This document shows, piece by piece, positions 14,765-23,109 of a stretch of 32,116 bases of DNA. The first letter of the stretch is position 1; each line of letters begins with the position of its first letter. The position numbers and the translations under genes were made by a program. The DNA is from Anaerolineales bacterium (GTDB lineage Bacteria > Chloroflexota > Anaerolineae > Anaerolineales > Villigracilaceae): positions 1 through 32,116 of the forward strand of contig JAGUZU010000132.1 of the NCBI GenBank assembly GCA_020060625.1. The letters are read 5' to 3'. Under the pieces are notes generated by a model that worked only from the letters and a program-made list of their open reading frames with translations, did no database searches and was not told where the DNA came from.

Positions 14765-16909
14765 ATGACGACTGAATTACTGATCTGGCTAATCCCCCTT
14801 CCGCCTGTACTGGCTTTTTTCCTGATCGTGCTGTTCACGAACAAGAACAAGGCGCTCAGCCATACGGTGGGCGTGGGCGCGGCATTCCTCTCGTGGCTCG
14901 CCGCGATGATCGTCTTTTTCCGCGCGCTCGGCGTGGAACACCTTGGCGAGCATCCGTTTGAGTCCGCGATCAACTGGCTGCCGACGGGCAATACCTGGCT
15001 GAAGATCGGCGTGCTGGTCGATCCGATTGGAGCGGCGGTGCTGTTTTTCGTCGCATGGACGATTTTTATGATCTTCCTGTACAGCGTGGGCTATCAAAAC
15101 TATGGTCAACCCGAAGGCGACCATGACCGCGCGGGTTTGCCGCCGCACGGTGCAACCGTTCATGGACACACCGTCCCGTCGGTTGAGCCGATGTACTCGC
15201 GCTTCTTTGCCTTCCTCGGCTTGTTCGCCTTCGGCATGTACGTGCTGGTACTCTCGGACAACCTGCTGACCATGTTCGTCGGTTGGGAGATCATGGGCTT
15301 GTGTTCCTACCTGTTGATTGGCTTTTGGTACGGAAAGCCCTCGGCGCGCAACGCCGCCGTCAAAGCCTTCATGACCACCCGCGTCGGCGACGTGTTCATG
15401 CTGTTGGGTATTGCTTTCCTCTACAGCGTGACGGGGACGCTCTCCTTCCGCGAGATTTTCACCGAGACGATTTTGCACACTCTCGCCTCCGTTCCAACGG
15501 GCGTGTTTGGTCTGTCTGCCGCAGGCTTGATCGCCGTCCTGCTCTTTGTCGGCACTATCGGCAAATCCGCGCAGTGGCCCCTGCACGTCTGGTTGCCCGA
15601 CGCGATGGAAGGTCCGACCCCCGTCAGCGCGATGATCCATGCGGCGACGATGGTGTCCGCGGGCGTGTATGCGGTCATCCGCATGTTCCCGCTGCTCACG
15701 GCTGGATACGAAGGTCACGGCTTGACGCCCGAAATGACGGTGGTCGCCTTCATCGGCACGTTTACCGCCATCTTCGCCGCGACGATTGCCGTCGCCCAAA
15801 ACGACATCAAGCGCGTGCTGGCGTACTCGACCATCTCCCAACTCGGCTTCATGATCGCCGCGCTTGGCATCGGCGCGTACGTTGCTGCCGCGTTCCACCT
15901 GATTACGCACGCTTTCTTCAAAGCGCTGCTCTTCCTCGGCTCCGGATCGGTCATTCACGGCATGGAGCATGGCGTCCTGCACACGGGTAATCATGATGTT
16001 GACCCGCAGGATATGTTCAATATGGGCGGGCTTCGCAAGAAGATGCCCATCACGTTCTGGACTTTTCTCATCGGCGGTTTTGCCCTCTCCGGCTTCCCAT
16101 TGGTGACGGCTGGCTTCTGGTCAAAGGATGAAATTCTCGCGGATGCGTGGGCGCACGGACATACGGCGGTCTTCATCACTCTGGCAGTTGCCGCCTTCCT
16201 GACCGCCTTCTATACCATGCGCCAAGTCACGCTGACATTCCTCGGCGAACCCCGCACGAAAGAAGCGGAACACGCCCAGGAGACTCCCTGGACGATGACC
16301 GTCCCGCTGATGGTTCTGGCGTTCTTCGCTGTGACGTATGGCTGGGTTGGCATTCCCGAACATTTCCCCGGCATTGGCGGACTCGTCCCCAACTGGTTCC
16401 ATGATTTCGTCGGTCACACGCTGGCGGAAGTCCCCGCCGCGCCTGAGTTCAGTTGGGTCCCCTTGCTGACCTCGCTCGTCGTTGCGCTTGGCGGATTGAC
16501 GGCTGGCTATTTTGCCTATCGCAATGTCAAAGCGCCTGCGGAAGACAAACTGCAAATCCCCATCCTCAAGAATAAGTGGTACTTCGACGAACTTTATGAT
16601 TTTCTTTTCGTCAAACCCGCCGCATGGTTCTCTGAGGTCTTCGTCTCAAAATGGATGGATCAAGGCTTGATTGACGGCATCCTCCACTTGTTTGGACCAA
16701 CCACAGGCGGAATCGGAGGCGCGATTCGCAACTACTTCGATGTGCCTGTCATCAATCGCTTCTTCGGCGATGGTTCCGCCAACGCCACCTGGTGGGTCGG
16801 CAAGAATCTCCGCCCCATCCAGACGGGGCGCATCCAGCAGTACCTCATCCTTTCGCTGTTCGTCCTGATCGTTGTGGGCGGACTGCTCTATTTCTTCTTA
16901 CTGGCATAG
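14765..16909 (+). CDS. nuoL: NADH-quinone oxidoreductase subunit L (extended)
   Basis: NuoL is the distal antiporter-like proton pump of complex I, with a long C-terminal amphipathic helix lying along the arm. Core residues are present: Glu175 (FVGWEIMGL), Lys267 (GTIGKSAQ), His292 in helix 8 and Lys454 (GFWSKDEI). At 714 residues it exceeds the E. coli protein (613). Two regions look inserted. One is a His-rich loop at about 114-140, between helices 3 and 4. The other is about 28 extra residues at about 645-675 in the lateral helix region, between GLIDG and IQTGRIQQY. The second matches what I recall for complexes with an additional NuoM-like subunit, and here two nuoM genes follow. TAGGGA precedes the ATG. 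Confidence 0.95.
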   Translation: MTTELLIWLIPLPPVLAFFLIVLFTNKNKALSHTVGVGAAFLSWLAAMIVFFRALGVEHLGEHPFESAINWLPTGNTWLKIGVLVDPIGAAVLFFVAWTIFMIFLYSVGYQNYGQPEGDHDRAGLPPHGATVHGHTVPSVEPMYSRFFAFLGLFAFGMYVLVLSDNLLTMFVGWEIMGLCSYLLIGFWYGKPSARNAAVKAFMTTRVGDVFMLLGIAFLYSVTGTLSFREIFTETILHTLASVPTGVFGLSAAGLIAVLLFVGTIGKSAQWPLHVWLPDAMEGPTPVSAMIHAATMVSAGVYAVIRMFPLLTAGYEGHGLTPEMTVVAFIGTFTAIFAATIAVAQNDIKRVLAYSTISQLGFMIAALGIGAYVAAAFHLITHAFFKALLFLGSGSVIHGMEHGVLHTGNHDVDPQDMFNMGGLRKKMPITFWTFLIGGFALSGFPLVTAGFWSKDEILADAWAHGHTAVFITLAVAAFLTAFYTMRQVTLTFLGEPRTKEAEHAQETPWTMTVPLMVLAFFAVTYGWVGIPEHFPGIGGLVPNWFHDFVGHTLAEVPAAPEFSWVPLLTSLVVALGGLTAGYFAYRNVKAPAEDKLQIPILKNKWYFDELYDFLFVKPAAWFSEVFVSKWMDQGLIDGILHLFGPTTGGIGGAIRNYFDVPVINRFFGDGSANATWWVGKNLRPIQTGRIQQYLILSLFVLIVVGGLLYFFLLA

Positions 16910-16918
16910 GAGCAAACG

Positions 16919-18442
16919 ATGGAATTTCTCAATACTCATCTCCTTAGCCTGATCCTGTTCCTGCCGACCATTGCGGCATTGATCATGCTCTTCCTGCCGG
17001 GCGGCGAGACGAAACTCCTGCGCTGGTTCGCATTTGCCGCCAGCCTGATTCCCTTCGTCCTCACGCTCGTGGCGTGGACAAACTTCGATCCGAACGCGGC
17101 GGGCTTCCAATTCGAGGAAAAATACGTCTGGTACGAAGCCATCAACTCATCCTTCCATGTTGGCGTGGATGGGATTTCACTTTCGATGGTTTTACTTACC
17201 ACCCTGCTGACGCCTCTTGCGATTTTGGCATCCTTCAGTATCACCGACCGCGTCAAGCCGTACATGATGCTGTTCCTGTTTCTCGAAACAGGCATGCTCG
17301 GCGTCTTCATGTCGCTCGACCTGCTGATTTTCTTCGTGTTTTGGGAAGTCGGTCTCGTCCCGATGTATTTCCTCATCAATCAGTGGGGCAGCGCCAATCG
17401 GGATTACGCTTCGCTCAAGTTCATGATCTACACCATGGGCGGGTCGCTCGGTCTGCTGCTGGCTGTGCAGATGCTCGGCGTTCTCTTCGGGACCTATGAC
17501 CTGCTTGCCCTTTATGAGCGTTGGAATTCGCTGACAGCGGATTCCGTTCTCCTCGGCATGTCGGTTCATACTGTGAAGACGATTGCTTTCTGGGCGTTTG
17601 TGATCGCGTTCGCGGTCAAAGTTCCGTTGTGGCCCTTTCACACCTGGCTGCCTGATGCGCATACCGAAGCGCCCACGGCTGGCTCGATGATCCTGGCAGG
17701 CGTCCTCTTGAAACTCGGCGCGTACGGTTTTATCCGCCTTGTGCTTCCGCTCTATCCGCTCGAAGCGAAGATATTCGCAGGCGCGCTGGCGTTCCTCGCG
17801 GTTGCCGCGATCGTCTTCGGCGCGTTCGGCTCCTTCGGTCAAACGGACTTCAAGCGGCTGGTCGCGTACTCGTCTGTGAACCACATGGGCTTTGTCGTTC
17901 TCGGCATCGCCGCTGCAGGACTTGCTGCCGGAACAGAAGATGCCCACATCGCCATGAGCGGCGCGGTCTTGCAGATGTTCAATCACGGTTTGTCGGCGGC
18001 GGGAATGTTCTTCCTCGTCGGCGTCATCTACGAACGCACGCATACCCGCAACCTGAACGACTTCGGCGGCTTGTTCCCGCTCGTGCCAATTTATGGCGGC
18101 ATCATGATCTTCACGAGCATGGCGTCGCTGGGGCTGCCCGGGCTCAATGGCTTTGTCTCCGAATTTATGGTGGTGCGAGGCGCGTACCCCGTGCTGACGA
18201 TCTACACTGTCATTGCCATGCTTGGTCTGCTGTTCACGGGCGCATACATCCTCAAGGGAATCAAAAGCGTTCTGCACGGACCCATGAACGAACACTGGGC
18301 GCGCGGCGAACACAAACTTACCGAGATCAACACGCGCGAACTTTTCGTCATTGTTCCGCTCATGGGACTGATGCTCGTCATCGGCATCTGGCCCGCGTGG
18401 ATTTTGGAAATCATCAACAAAGCCGTTACGGCTCTGTTCTAA
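16919..18442 (+). CDS. nuoM: NADH-quinone oxidoreductase subunit M, canonical copy
   Basis: NuoM is the middle antiporter-like proton pump. The 507-residue protein has all the ionisable residues expected for pumping: Glu143 in WEVGLVPMYF (helix 5), Lys234 in FAVKVPLWPFHTWLPDAH (helix 7), Lys265 in GVLLKLGAYG (helix 8) and Glu415 in GFVSEFM (helix 12). TAGGAGC precedes the ATG and the gene lies 9 nt after nuoL. It is followed 7 nt later by a second, divergent NuoM, so the arm probably has an extra antiporter-like module. The helix-breaking motif PDAHTEAPT is normal. Confidence 0.95.
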   Translation: MEFLNTHLLSLILFLPTIAALIMLFLPGGETKLLRWFAFAASLIPFVLTLVAWTNFDPNAAGFQFEEKYVWYEAINSSFHVGVDGISLSMVLLTTLLTPLAILASFSITDRVKPYMMLFLFLETGMLGVFMSLDLLIFFVFWEVGLVPMYFLINQWGSANRDYASLKFMIYTMGGSLGLLLAVQMLGVLFGTYDLLALYERWNSLTADSVLLGMSVHTVKTIAFWAFVIAFAVKVPLWPFHTWLPDAHTEAPTAGSMILAGVLLKLGAYGFIRLVLPLYPLEAKIFAGALAFLAVAAIVFGAFGSFGQTDFKRLVAYSSVNHMGFVVLGIAAAGLAAGTEDAHIAMSGAVLQMFNHGLSAAGMFFLVGVIYERTHTRNLNDFGGLFPLVPIYGGIMIFTSMASLGLPGLNGFVSEFMVVRGAYPVLTIYTVIAMLGLLFTGAYILKGIKSVLHGPMNEHWARGEHKLTEINTRELFVIVPLMGLMLVIGIWPAWILEIINKAVTALF

Positions 18443-18449
18443 GAGGTGG

Positions 18450-19967
18450 ATGATGAATTTTCCCATCCTAAGTATTATCACGTTCCTTCCCTTTGTCGCG
18501 GGGGCCATCATCCTGCTGATGCCTGCGGAACGGAAGAATGAAACCCGCGCCGTTGCGCTTGCCGCGGCGACGCTCGACCTTCTGCTTTCCGGCTGGGTCT
18601 ATCTTCAATATCTCACACAAGGGTTGGCTGGCTACCAGTTCCTCGAACAATATAACTGGCTGCCCCAGCTTGGCATCACCCTCTCCTTCGGCGTGGACGG
18701 CATGAGCGCCCCGCTCGTCCTGCTGACGGGCATTGTCATGTTCACAGGTGTGCTTATCTCCTGGGGTGACGACGACAAGCACGTCATGGCGGGTATTCAG
18801 GACCGTCCGCGCGAATTCTTCGCCTTCCTGTTTTTGCTGGCGGGCGGCGTGTTCGGCGTTTTTGTCTCGCTCGACCTGTTCATGCTGTTCTTCTTCTATG
18901 AGATCGCCGTCTTCCCGATGTACCTGCTCATCGCTATTTGGGGCTGGGTGAAGACCCGCGAATACGCGGCGATGAAACTGACCCTGTACCTGTTTATCGG
19001 TTCGGTGGTTGCCCTTGTTGGCGCTCTCGCCATGTACTGGACGCAATACCAAAACACAGGCGTACTTTCCTTCGACATGCTTCGATTGGAAAACGCAGGT
19101 TTCTCTGTGGCTTTCCAAAATATTTGGTTTCTGCCGGTCTTCCTTGGCTTTGCAGTGCTGGGCGGCATCTGGCCCTTCCATAATTGGTCGCCGGATGGTC
19201 ACGTTGCCGCGCCGACAGCCGTTTCCATGTTCCATGCGGGCGTGCTGATGAAACTCGGCGCGTTCGCTGCCTTGCGGGTGGGCGTGATGCTCCTGCCTGA
19301 AGGCGCAAAGACCTGGTCTCCGCTCATCATGGGCTTTGCGGCAATTGCGGTGGTGTACGGCGCGTACATTGCCTTTGTCCAGACCGACCTGAAATACATG
19401 ATCGGTTTCTCGTCCGTGTCGCACATGGGGCTGGTGATGCTCGGCATCTCCACTCTCAACCAGACCGGTCTGACCGGCGCCGGCGTACAAATGTTCTCGC
19501 ACGGCGTGATGACGGCTCTCTTCTTTGCCGTCACCGGCATGATCTATGACCGCGCTCATACCCGCATGATTCCCGAACTTGGCGGCATGGCAAAGATTAT
19601 GCCCTTTGCCGCCATTGGCTTCATCATCGGCGGTCTGGTTTCGATGGGCATGCCCCTTTTCTCCGGCTTTGTCGCGGAATTCCCGATCTTCATGGGGGTC
19701 TGGCGTGAGCAGTGGTTGGTGGCGGTTATCGCCAGCATTTCCATCGTCATTACCGCGGCGTACATCATGATGAATATCCGTAAAGTCTTTTTCTCCCCAA
19801 TGCCTGAAAATCTCGAAGGTCACGTCGGTGATATCACCGTGTTGGACAAGGTCGCCATCGTCACGCTCTGTCTGTTTATGATCGGCATCGGTTGGTTCCC
19901 CGCCTTGATGGTGCCGATGGTCGAGACAGGCGTTGAAAATATCATGCGCTTGTTGGGAGGTGCATAA
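18450..19967 (+). CDS. nuoM: Second NADH-quinone oxidoreductase subunit M (NuoM2), lacking the TM7 lysine
   Basis: This 505-residue protein is a clear NuoM homologue but not a recent duplicate of its neighbour. It keeps Glu151 (FFFYEIAVFPMYL), the helix-8 Lys268 (GVLMKLGAF) and helix-12 Glu410 (GFVAEF). At the helix-7 position, where the first copy has VKVPLWPFH, it reads VLGGIWPFH, so the lysine central to the proton path is Leu237 and no other Lys lies in residues 201-267. It also has SPDGH in place of LPDAH and a His (262) in helix 8, as in NuoL. It may be an altered pump, a structural spacer or a subunit for another use. GAGGTGG lies before ATG-ATG; the second ATG is possible. Its stop overlaps the nuoN start (TAATG). 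Confidence 0.93.
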   Translation: MMNFPILSIITFLPFVAGAIILLMPAERKNETRAVALAAATLDLLLSGWVYLQYLTQGLAGYQFLEQYNWLPQLGITLSFGVDGMSAPLVLLTGIVMFTGVLISWGDDDKHVMAGIQDRPREFFAFLFLLAGGVFGVFVSLDLFMLFFFYEIAVFPMYLLIAIWGWVKTREYAAMKLTLYLFIGSVVALVGALAMYWTQYQNTGVLSFDMLRLENAGFSVAFQNIWFLPVFLGFAVLGGIWPFHNWSPDGHVAAPTAVSMFHAGVLMKLGAFAALRVGVMLLPEGAKTWSPLIMGFAAIAVVYGAYIAFVQTDLKYMIGFSSVSHMGLVMLGISTLNQTGLTGAGVQMFSHGVMTALFFAVTGMIYDRAHTRMIPELGGMAKIMPFAAIGFIIGGLVSMGMPLFSGFVAEFPIFMGVWREQWLVAVIASISIVITAAYIMMNIRKVFFSPMPENLEGHVGDITVLDKVAIVTLCLFMIGIGWFPALMVPMVETGVENIMRLLGGA

Positions 19968-21418
19968 TGTATACACCCCAAACCTTCGCCTCCATTCTTC
20001 CCGAAATCCTGATTCTAACCATCGGAATCCTGATTCTCATCTTTGAGCCGTTCTGGAAGGAAGAAAAACGCCGAAATGCGGGCTGGCTTACAGCGGGTGG
20101 TCTTTTCATTGCGATGACCGTCAGCCTGCTCTTTGCCCGTCCGGGCGAGCCGACCAGCATGTTGGGCGGCATGATTCGCTTCGACTGGCTGGGCTTCTTC
20201 TTCAAGATGCTGTTTATGTTTGCGGGGGCGGCGACAGCGCTCCTTTTGATGGACCATGAACGAGCGGGGAAACGAGGCGAAGCCTATCTCCTGCTCCTCG
20301 CTTCGCTTCTCGGCATGAACCTGATGGCTGTTTCGTCCAATCTCGTCATGCTCTACCTTGCGATTGAAACCGCGTCCATCCCGCTGTACATCCTTGCCGG
20401 CTTCCTGCTTGACGACGAACGCTCGACGGAAGCGGGTTTCAAGTACCTGTTGTTTGGCGCAGTATCCTCGACCATTATGTTGTACGGCTTCAGTCTGCTC
20501 TTTGGTTTTTCAGGCACCACCGACCTGCACGAAATCGCGGCGATGTTTACAACCGGCAGCATCTCTCCTGTGGTCGGTTTTGGCGTATTAATTCTTTTGA
20601 TGGTGGGACTTGGCTTCAAGGTTTCCATTGTGCCGTTCCACTTCTGGGCGCCTGATGTGTATCAGGGCGCGCCCACGCCTGTGGCGGGATTCCTTTCCAC
20701 CGCTTCGAAAGCCGCCGGGTTTGCTGTTGTGGTGCGCCTGTTCTTTGCCGCCCTCCCCGATTTCGCTCCCACATGGACACTGGTGTTTGCGGCGCTGTCG
20801 GCGATCACCATGACGGTGGGGAACCTGCTGGCGCTTCCGCAAACCAACATCAAACGACTGCTGGCGTATTCCTCGATCTCCCATGCAGGTTATGCCTTGA
20901 TCGGTGTGGTGGCGTTCAGTCAACTTGGCGCGGCGAGCGTGGTCTTTTACCTTGCGGCATACATCTTCACGAACCTGCTCGCCTTCGGTATCGTGATGGC
21001 GTTCAGCCGCATCACGGGGCTGGAAGAGATCACGGACTATGCGGGTTTGAGCCGCCGAAACCCGTTTATGGCGTTGATGATGCTTGCCGCCTTCCTGTCG
21101 CTGGCGGGGATGCCGCCGTTTGGCGGTTTTGTGGCGAAGATCTTTGTCTTTGCGGCGGGCGTGCAGGCGAATTACATCTGGCTGGTCGTTGTAGGCATCA
21201 TCAACTCGATCATCGGCGTGTATTATTACCTCAATGCGATGAAATATGTGTATCTTTACCGAATGCCGAATGAAGACGAAGAACAACACCCCGTCCCGTT
21301 GACCCGTCCATACGCGCTGGCGCTTGTCGTGTTGGTGATTGGTGTGATTCTGGTCGGCACGATCTTCGCTCCCTGGTTCGGTTGGTCCGATTCTGGCGCG
21401 CTCATTCTCTTCAATTGA
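19967..21418 (+). CDS. nuoN: NADH-quinone oxidoreductase subunit N
   Basis: NuoN (483 residues) is the antiporter-like subunit closest to the hydrophilic arm side. The expected residues are seen: Glu in YLAIETASIPLYIL (helix 5), Lys in GLGFKVSIVPFHFWAPDVYQGAPTP (helix 7), Lys in STASKAAGF (helix 8) and Lys in GGFVAKIFVF (helix 12). It starts within the NuoM2 stop codon (TAATG, one shared base) with GGGAGG 7 nt upstream. It is the last complex I gene here. Its stop codon is overlapped by the -35 element of the promoter for the ATP synthase genes, so the two operons directly adjoin. Confidence 0.96.
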   Translation: MYTPQTFASILPEILILTIGILILIFEPFWKEEKRRNAGWLTAGGLFIAMTVSLLFARPGEPTSMLGGMIRFDWLGFFFKMLFMFAGAATALLLMDHERAGKRGEAYLLLLASLLGMNLMAVSSNLVMLYLAIETASIPLYILAGFLLDDERSTEAGFKYLLFGAVSSTIMLYGFSLLFGFSGTTDLHEIAAMFTTGSISPVVGFGVLILLMVGLGFKVSIVPFHFWAPDVYQGAPTPVAGFLSTASKAAGFAVVVRLFFAALPDFAPTWTLVFAALSAITMTVGNLLALPQTNIKRLLAYSSISHAGYALIGVVAFSQLGAASVVFYLAAYIFTNLLAFGIVMAFSRITGLEEITDYAGLSRRNPFMALMMLAAFLSLAGMPPFGGFVAKIFVFAAGVQANYIWLVVVGIINSIIGVYYYLNAMKYVYLYRMPNEDEEQHPVPLTRPYALALVVLVIGVILVGTIFAPWFGWSDSGALILFN

Positions 21419-21442
21419 CGCTGATTTTTCTTGTGATATAAT
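21415..21442 (+). promoter_or_regulatory. Near-consensus promoter of the Fo operon, overlapping the nuoN stop
   Basis: TTGACG (21415-21420), 16 bp, then TATAAT (21437-21442) preceded by TGA, making an extended -10. It is the strongest promoter sequence in the window. The predicted start (about 21449) is only about 3 nt before the first ATG (21452), which has no Shine-Dalgarno, so this mRNA would be leaderless or nearly so. Confidence 0.75.
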
Positions 21443-21451
21443 GCTCAACCA

Positions 21452-21751
21452 ATGAACCGCCAGGATGAAAAACAAAAGAAGGAAAAATCGCAGAGCGCGT
21501 TGAATTTGGCGCTGGCGGCTGTCGCCGGACAGGTTGGTTTCGTCACTCTGGGCATTATTGCAGTTGCCCTGATTGGCGGGCTGGCTTTGGATAACCAATT
21601 CGGAACCAAGCCGATGTTCACCATCCTGTTGATGATCGCGAGCGTGCCGGTGACGGTCGTTCTTATGTTTCGTATCGTGCGCGCCGCCACCAGCCAGATC
21701 AAACCGTCTGTAAATTCAGAGACTACTACGGAGGAAAACAATCGTGAGTGA
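21452..21751 (+). CDS. AtpZ/AtpI-family protein, first gene of the Fo operon
   Basis: This 99-residue protein has a charged N-terminus (about 1-14, rich in Lys, Gln and Glu) and two hydrophobic segments (about 24-48 and 55-74). In the second half of the first helix it reads GGLALDNQFGTKP, matching the family pattern G-x-x-L-D-x-x-x-x-(T/S) of AtpZ/AtpI proteins, which assist c-ring assembly or Mg transport at the head of ATP synthase operons. It begins about 3 nt after the predicted transcription start with no Shine-Dalgarno. Its end overlaps the GTG start of atpB by 8 bp, so atpB translation may depend on it. The C-terminal tail is hydrophilic and acidic. Confidence 0.8.
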   Translation: MNRQDEKQKKEKSQSALNLALAAVAGQVGFVTLGIIAVALIGGLALDNQFGTKPMFTILLMIASVPVTVVLMFRIVRAATSQIKPSVNSETTTEENNRE

Positions 21752-22790
21752 AAATGTTCAAGGCGGATGGCGTTTCGGCACTGCCCGTTGGATTGTGCTT
21801 GCCGCCATAATTTTGGGCTTGTTTCTTTTTACCGGCTTTTTTGGCGTCGGTCTGGGAATCAAGCCGATTATGCCGGAAGTATTTCTACCCGGCGAAAAAC
21901 TGAGCGAGGAACCGCTCTTCATCATCCCTTTTGTGGGTCCGTTTTACTATACCAACACCATGACTGGTCTGCTTTTGGCTGACCTTGTCGTCCTTTTGAT
22001 CGCTTTCGGCGTTTCGCGCGCGGTCAAAAGCGGGAAAATGGCGCTTTCCGGCATGTCCGGCGCTGTGGAAGCCCTGCTTGAAGCCTTGTACGGCATTACC
22101 GAAGGGACGGCGGGGAAATGGACAAAACCCATTTTTTCCTGGTTCGCCGCCATCACCCTGCTCGTGCTGGCGTCCAACTGGCTTGGGTTGATTCCCGGCG
22201 CGGAGACAATCGGTCTTATCCATGAAGGACATGGCGATTATGCGGTAAAAGACCTCTTTTCGATTGGATCGCTGAAGGTGCAGACGATCTGGGATGAAAC
22301 AGACGCTGCGCACGAAGGCGAAGTGGCCGCGGAAGGCGAGCATCATGGCGCGGCTGTAATTCCCTTCCATCGTCCGGTTTCCACCGACCTGAATTTCACG
22401 TTTGCTCTTGCGATTGTCGCAGTGGTCATGATCCAGGTCTTTGGCTTTCGCTCGCAGGGTATGGCGTACCTGACGAAATTCTGGAATACCAAGACCTTGT
22501 TCAGCAAGCCGATTTTCGGCGTGATCGACTTTGGCGTAGGCTTGTTGGAGTTGGTCTCCGAATTCTCGAAGATACTTTCCTTTGCCTTCCGTCTATTTGG
22601 TAATATGTTTGCGGGCGCGGTGCTTTTGTTCGTGATCGGGTCGCTTGTTCCTGTTTTTGCCCAGTCCATGTTCTACCTGCTTGAGTTCTTTGTCGGGCTT
22701 ATCCAGGCGGTTGTGTTCGGTATGCTTACCATGGTGTTCATGTCCCAGGCTACACAGGGACACGGTGAACAGCACGATGAGGCGCATTAA
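21744..22790 (+). CDS. atpB: ATP synthase Fo subunit a
   Basis: Subunit a provides the two half-channels and the essential arginine for proton movement past the c-ring. The catalytic helix reads SFAFRLFGNMFAGAVLL with Arg283, and the last helix (about 310-335) carries QAVVFGMLTMVFMSQA. At 348 residues it is longer than the E. coli protein (271). The extra length is mainly a hydrophilic loop at about 155-212 rich in His, Glu and Asp, after the NWLGLIPG helix end. The start is GTG at 21744, with GGAGG about 9 nt upstream, inside the end of the preceding gene. The C-terminal tail (HGEQHDEAH) is also His/acid rich. Confidence 0.95.
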   Translation: MSENVQGGWRFGTARWIVLAAIILGLFLFTGFFGVGLGIKPIMPEVFLPGEKLSEEPLFIIPFVGPFYYTNTMTGLLLADLVVLLIAFGVSRAVKSGKMALSGMSGAVEALLEALYGITEGTAGKWTKPIFSWFAAITLLVLASNWLGLIPGAETIGLIHEGHGDYAVKDLFSIGSLKVQTIWDETDAAHEGEVAAEGEHHGAAVIPFHRPVSTDLNFTFALAIVAVVMIQVFGFRSQGMAYLTKFWNTKTLFSKPIFGVIDFGVGLLELVSEFSKILSFAFRLFGNMFAGAVLLFVIGSLVPVFAQSMFYLLEFFVGLIQAVVFGMLTMVFMSQATQGHGEQHDEAH

Positions 22791-22800
22791 TAATAATATT

Positions 22801-22822
22801 CGGGCAGGATGAACATCGCCCG
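22801..22822 (+). promoter_or_regulatory. Hairpin in the atpB-atpE spacer
   Basis: CGGGC (22801-22805) and GCCCG (22818-22822) can pair, with a short GAT/ATC stem inside. It lies 10 nt after the atpB stop and well before the strong ACGGAGGA Shine-Dalgarno of atpE. Such hairpins often mark mRNA processing that raises c-subunit output; the stem is short, so this is tentative. Confidence 0.35.
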
Positions 22823-22869
22823 GTTATTTCTTAAACTTTTGAATTCTACTTACGGAGGATTTTTCTAAA

Positions 22870-23097
22870 ATGGAAGCAGCAGCTGCAAAATTGATTGGCG
22901 CGGGTCTGGCAATGATCGGAGCGATTGGCGCGGGCGCCGGTATTGGCATCGTGACCGGTGGCGCCGTCCAGGCTATGGCGCGTAACCCCGAAATGACCGG
23001 TACGATCCAGACAAATATGATTCTCGGAATCGCGTTCGCGGAAGCCGTCGCGATCTACTGTCTGGTGGTCTCCCTGCTTATTTTGTTCGTATTCTAG
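22870..23097 (+). CDS. atpE: ATP synthase Fo subunit c
   Basis: This 75-residue helical hairpin forms the rotor ring. It has the Gly-rich helix 1 (GAIGAGAGIGIVTGGAVQ), the polar loop ARNPEM (Arg38, Asn39, Pro40) contacting gamma and epsilon, and the ion-binding Glu58 in GIAFAEAVAIYCLVV. Residue 59 is Ala, where sodium-type rings have Ser or Thr, so a proton ring is more likely. It is preceded by a long spacer (79 bp) and a full ACGGAGGA motif 10 nt before the ATG, suiting the high output needed for a multi-copy subunit. The next gene starts 12 nt after its stop. Confidence 0.97.
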   Translation: MEAAAAKLIGAGLAMIGAIGAGAGIGIVTGGAVQAMARNPEMTGTIQTNMILGIAFAEAVAIYCLVVSLLILFVF

Positions 23098-23109
23098 TCG
23101 GAGGCTCCC

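Noticed and set aside
22870-23097. Sodium-type ATP synthase c subunit
   Set aside because: The residue after Glu58 is Ala and the polar sodium ligands of helix 2 are missing, so a proton ring is more likely.
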